From contig NC_071335.1 of the NCBI RefSeq assembly GCF_027744825.2, positions 13,343,501 to 13,407,500 on the forward strand: a stretch of 64,000 nt of DNA, written 5' to 3'. This DNA comes from Synchiropus splendidus. Taxonomy: Eukaryota > Chordata > Actinopteri > Syngnathiformes > Callionymidae. Position 1 is the stretch's first letter; the number at the start of each line of letters is the position of its first letter. Shown in pieces: positions 63,046 through 64,000 of this stretch. Below the pieces are notes generated by a model. The model was not told the DNA's origin. It saw only the letters and a program-made list of their open reading frames with translations, and ran no database searches. Made by a program: the position numbers and the translations under genes.

Positions 63046-64000
63046 GTAAGTCTGATCTACATTTCATGAGCTCAGGATTATGTGGACGTGCTGAAATATC
63101 TGTTAGTTATTCATCACACACATTTCATGCATGAGATGACTCACACAACTGCTGTCCAAAAATTAAACAATATGCAAAAATGAAATCAGCAAAACAAAAC
63201 GCAGTCCAAACCCCCAACACAGGTCAACAAAGCTCAAAGCTTATAACGAAAACTCAAGTTAGTGAAACATTTATGCTTTACATAATCTGTAAAATGTACG
63301 GGTTGTTTGTTTGGTGAAGCTCTCTTTTGTATTTGTTCATGACAAGTACTAGATTTTTGAGTACAAGTGCTCATTGTTGTTTGACTATTGCGCCATTGAA
63401 CCTTACTATTAAAGCAAAAGTGTCATGTGTACTACTAGTAGAGCTAAAAAAACTTGCAGCAGTTCTGCCCTTTTATTACATGTTAATAAATGTGCAGGGA
63501 AAAAGTGAATTCTGGCTTCCTATTAGCTACTGAAAATATTGTAACATATCAGAGAGCAGAATTTGGCTCTTGTCCCGCCCCCATAAAGTCTACTAATACT
63601 GCTAGTGCAGGTTTAGGTTTTACTAGTGAACAGTTTTGGTTGTACTAAAACTCGTACTACAAGTACAATAGTGCTTCTAGTGGACAGTTTTAGCCCTATT
63701 AGTAGTAAACTTGAAACTGTTGCTTCATTAGTAAGGTGTACCTACACACTAGTCAAGCAGAGCTGAGTACTTTTCCTCAAAATGTAGTACTTGTAGAGCT
63801 AGAAAAATATTGGACAGCTTTCAGTACATCGCAACAGAGGGATGGTTAAAGAATAGCATGTTCAAAACCCAGAGTAGATTGTTCAAAGTTCAAAAGCAGT
63901 CTTGATGTCAAGAACGGCTCAGCAGAGACGGACACAGATCAAGTCAAGACCAAGACTTCTGAGATTGAGATCAAGGCTCGAGTCCAGGTAAACTCGTACT
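63046..64000 (+). other. mgat5b: start of mgat5b intron 3
   Basis: Begins with the strong donor GTAAGT and runs off the window. It contains a degenerate CTAGTA/TACTAG-rich stretch from about 63420 to 63800. The last 100 bases are rich in AAGAC and GATCAAG words resembling the edge of a minisatellite. No exon is seen. Confidence 0.8.

Noticed and set aside
1..64000. CRISPR arrays, tRNA and rRNA genes
   Set aside because: No regularly spaced identical repeats of CRISPR type, no convincing tRNA A/B boxes with cloverleaf, and no rRNA-like sequence were seen on reading through.

Overview
The window is vertebrate nuclear DNA, most probably from a teleost fish. It is AT-leaning and intron-dominated, with GT/AG splice signals, dinucleotide and tetranucleotide microsatellites, and many short non-autonomous hAT-type DNA transposons with 8-bp target duplications. 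There are no bacterial-style operons. The only gene I can identify with confidence is the 5' part of mgat5b (alpha-1,6-mannosylglycoprotein 6-beta-N-acetylglucosaminyltransferase B, GnT-Vb/GnT-IX), on the + strand.

Layout: positions 1-22550 are upstream of the gene. I see no convincing protein-coding exon there apart from a decayed minus-strand fragment near 10 kb. The stretch holds repeats, hAT elements, a degenerate AAGTC-type minisatellite and a tandemly repeated block at 17.9-18.6 kb. Positions 22551-24354 are a recent tandem duplication of the mgat5b first coding exon and its surroundings. The right-hand copy keeps a 468-bp CpG-rich segment that looks like promoter plus 5' UTR; the left-hand copy lacks it, and its deletion junction lies on the start codon. 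From 24236 the gene continues through intron 1 (10.3 kb), exon 2 (34571-34683), intron 2 (28.2 kb), exon 3 (62895-63045) and into intron 3, where the window ends.

The three exons join in frame (68 + 113 + 151 bases). They encode the first 110 residues and two bases of the next codon: a short basic cytoplasmic tail, one signal-anchor membrane helix and the start of the luminal stem. The catalytic domain lies beyond the window. The introns contain further hAT-type elements, microsatellites, and conspicuous perfect hairpins at 26.6 kb and 31.4 kb.

The most interesting observations are the exon 1 duplication with loss of the promoter/5' UTR segment, an upstream ORF whose stop overlaps the mgat5b start codon (ATGA), and twin perfect palindromes in intron 1. 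Family assignments of repeats are by eye from terminal sequences and target duplications. No database comparison was made.
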